Of a stretch of 5,832 nt of DNA, positions 5,197 to 5,832 are shown in pieces. A model generated the notes under the pieces. That model saw only the letters and a program-made list of their open reading frames with translations, did no database searches and was not told the DNA's origin. Each line of letters begins with the position of its first letter. Position 1 is the first letter of the stretch. Source of the DNA: an uncultured Actinomyces sp. GTDB lineage: Bacteria; Actinomycetota; Actinomycetes; Actinomycetales; Actinomycetaceae. The stretch lies in contig CALHID010000017.1 in NCBI GenBank assembly GCA_938030835.1, forward strand, positions 1 through 5,832, in the 5' to 3' direction. The translations under genes were made by a program, and so were the position numbers.

Positions 5197-5832
5197 TTAT
5201 TCCGTGGCAAAAACGCGAGGTCGAATGCGTGCGGTTTCAAACCATGCACAGTGCCCGGGCGCAAGTGGGGTATCGCTGTTGAGCTGAGTGGGTAAAACTC
5301 CCGTTGCGACAAGCGGTCGGTGCTCTGAAGGCACAACGACAGTGGAGTCCGAGGTGTTGAAAACAACCAAAACCTGAGCGCTCATATAAACTAAGCAATC
5401 CGGACCAGCCCAGGAGAGGCCTCGTACATGGGCAAGAGAGCCCGTTCCCATTCCGTGCTCTTCGCGCGTACGCAAAGCTTGCTGGATCATCAGCACAAAG
5501 GAACGGGAAATGGCGTCTTTTGGCGGCGAATTAAAATAGGTAGCTCCCGGAAGGGCCAGCGCGAAAAGAGTGCGCGCACGATGAATCTCACTGTCATCGT
5601 AGGGAAGCGCAGGCCAAGCGGCGACGTGCCCTACGGGGTCGCGGTTGGCAAAAGTGTTGGCGATGGCATCGCACAGCTGAGGGTTCTTCCACTCAATGTC
5701 GAGAAAAGTGTCGTTACGCAGGTGATGGAACCAGGAATCTTGAAGAATCTCTTGCAAGTCCGAGTCGTCCATGTGGGGCAGACTCGAGGTCAGAATAGGC
5801 AAGGTATCGGTGTTGGCCACCTCGGCCATGAC
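5197..5832 (-). CDS. GH13 alpha-glucosidase-like protein, diverged C-terminal part (5' end missing)
   Basis: The frame is open to the window edge. The ATG at 5829 is preceded by an in-frame GTC, and the sequence there (VMAEV) resembles the strand that carries the catalytic Glu in GH13 enzymes, so I read this as the 3' part of a longer gene; 210 residues follow that Met. Family resemblance, by eye: HRARTLFALALPGATYF (83-99) matches the ARA-x-LLMLALPGSAYLYQG strand; SFVLMIQQALRTREEHGMGTG (110-130) matches the helix leading to the C-terminal domain; LVVFNTSDSTVVVP (154-167) and LAPGHCAWFE (189-198) match the beta-sandwich. The NHD motif before the ALPG strand is not seen (ALPYDD at 74-79 lies there), and the QGEELGLP stretch and the following 60-90 residues are absent. 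GH13 ancestry is likely; sugar-cleaving activity is doubtful. Function unknown. Confidence 0.6.
   Translation of the reverse strand, partial: VMAEVANTDTLPILTSSLPHMDDSDLQEILQDSWFHHLRNDTFLDIEWKNPQLCDAIANTFANRDPVGHVAAWPALPYDDSEIHRARTLFALALPGATYFNSPPKDAISRSFVLMIQQALRTREEHGMGTGSLAHVRGLSWAGPDCLVYMSAQVLVVFNTSDSTVVVPSEHRPLVATGVLPTQLNSDTPLAPGHCAWFETARIRPRVFATE

Overview
The window looks like chromosomal DNA from a moderately GC-rich actinobacterium, probably an Actinomyces/Schaalia-type member of the Actinomycetaceae. The reasons are the actinobacterial style of the Dus and PemK-like proteins, GTG start use, and Ala/Glu- and Ser/Arg-rich low-complexity tails. This placement is inferred from protein character alone. 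I see no rRNA, tRNA, CRISPR array, insertion sequence or phage gene.

Layout. The left part (1-1747) reads rightward: the 3' portion of a DusB-type tRNA-dihydrouridine synthase gene, cut by the window edge, then after 25 bases aroD, a type I 3-dehydroquinate dehydratase. From 1748 onward every gene reads leftward. A dps ferritin-like gene (1863-2318) converges on aroD and ends at a strong hairpin terminator with a UUCG loop (1805-1844). A 177-base AT-richer gap (2319-2495) holds the dps leader and a perfect 13-base palindrome. To its right lie three leftward genes with short gaps, probably one operon transcribed from beyond the right edge: a diverged GH13 alpha-glucosidase-like protein (5' end outside the window), an orphan PemK/MazF-fold protein with a Ser/Arg-rich N-terminal linker, and a large HerA-like (DUF853/YjgR family) ATPase with low-complexity coiled-coil extensions at both ends.

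Function. Dus (tRNA modification), AroD (shikimate pathway) and Dps (iron storage and oxidative protection) are housekeeping or stress genes with no obvious joint role. The less ordinary part is the right half. A PemK-fold protein with no antitoxin sits directly upstream of a HerA-like ATPase, and the GH13-like protein has lost recognisable active-site signatures. AroD also carries Gln where the family's catalytic-site Glu (Glu86 in Salmonella numbering) is expected. No clearly new system can be proven from the sequence; the PemK-like/HerA-like pair is the best candidate for a functional module.
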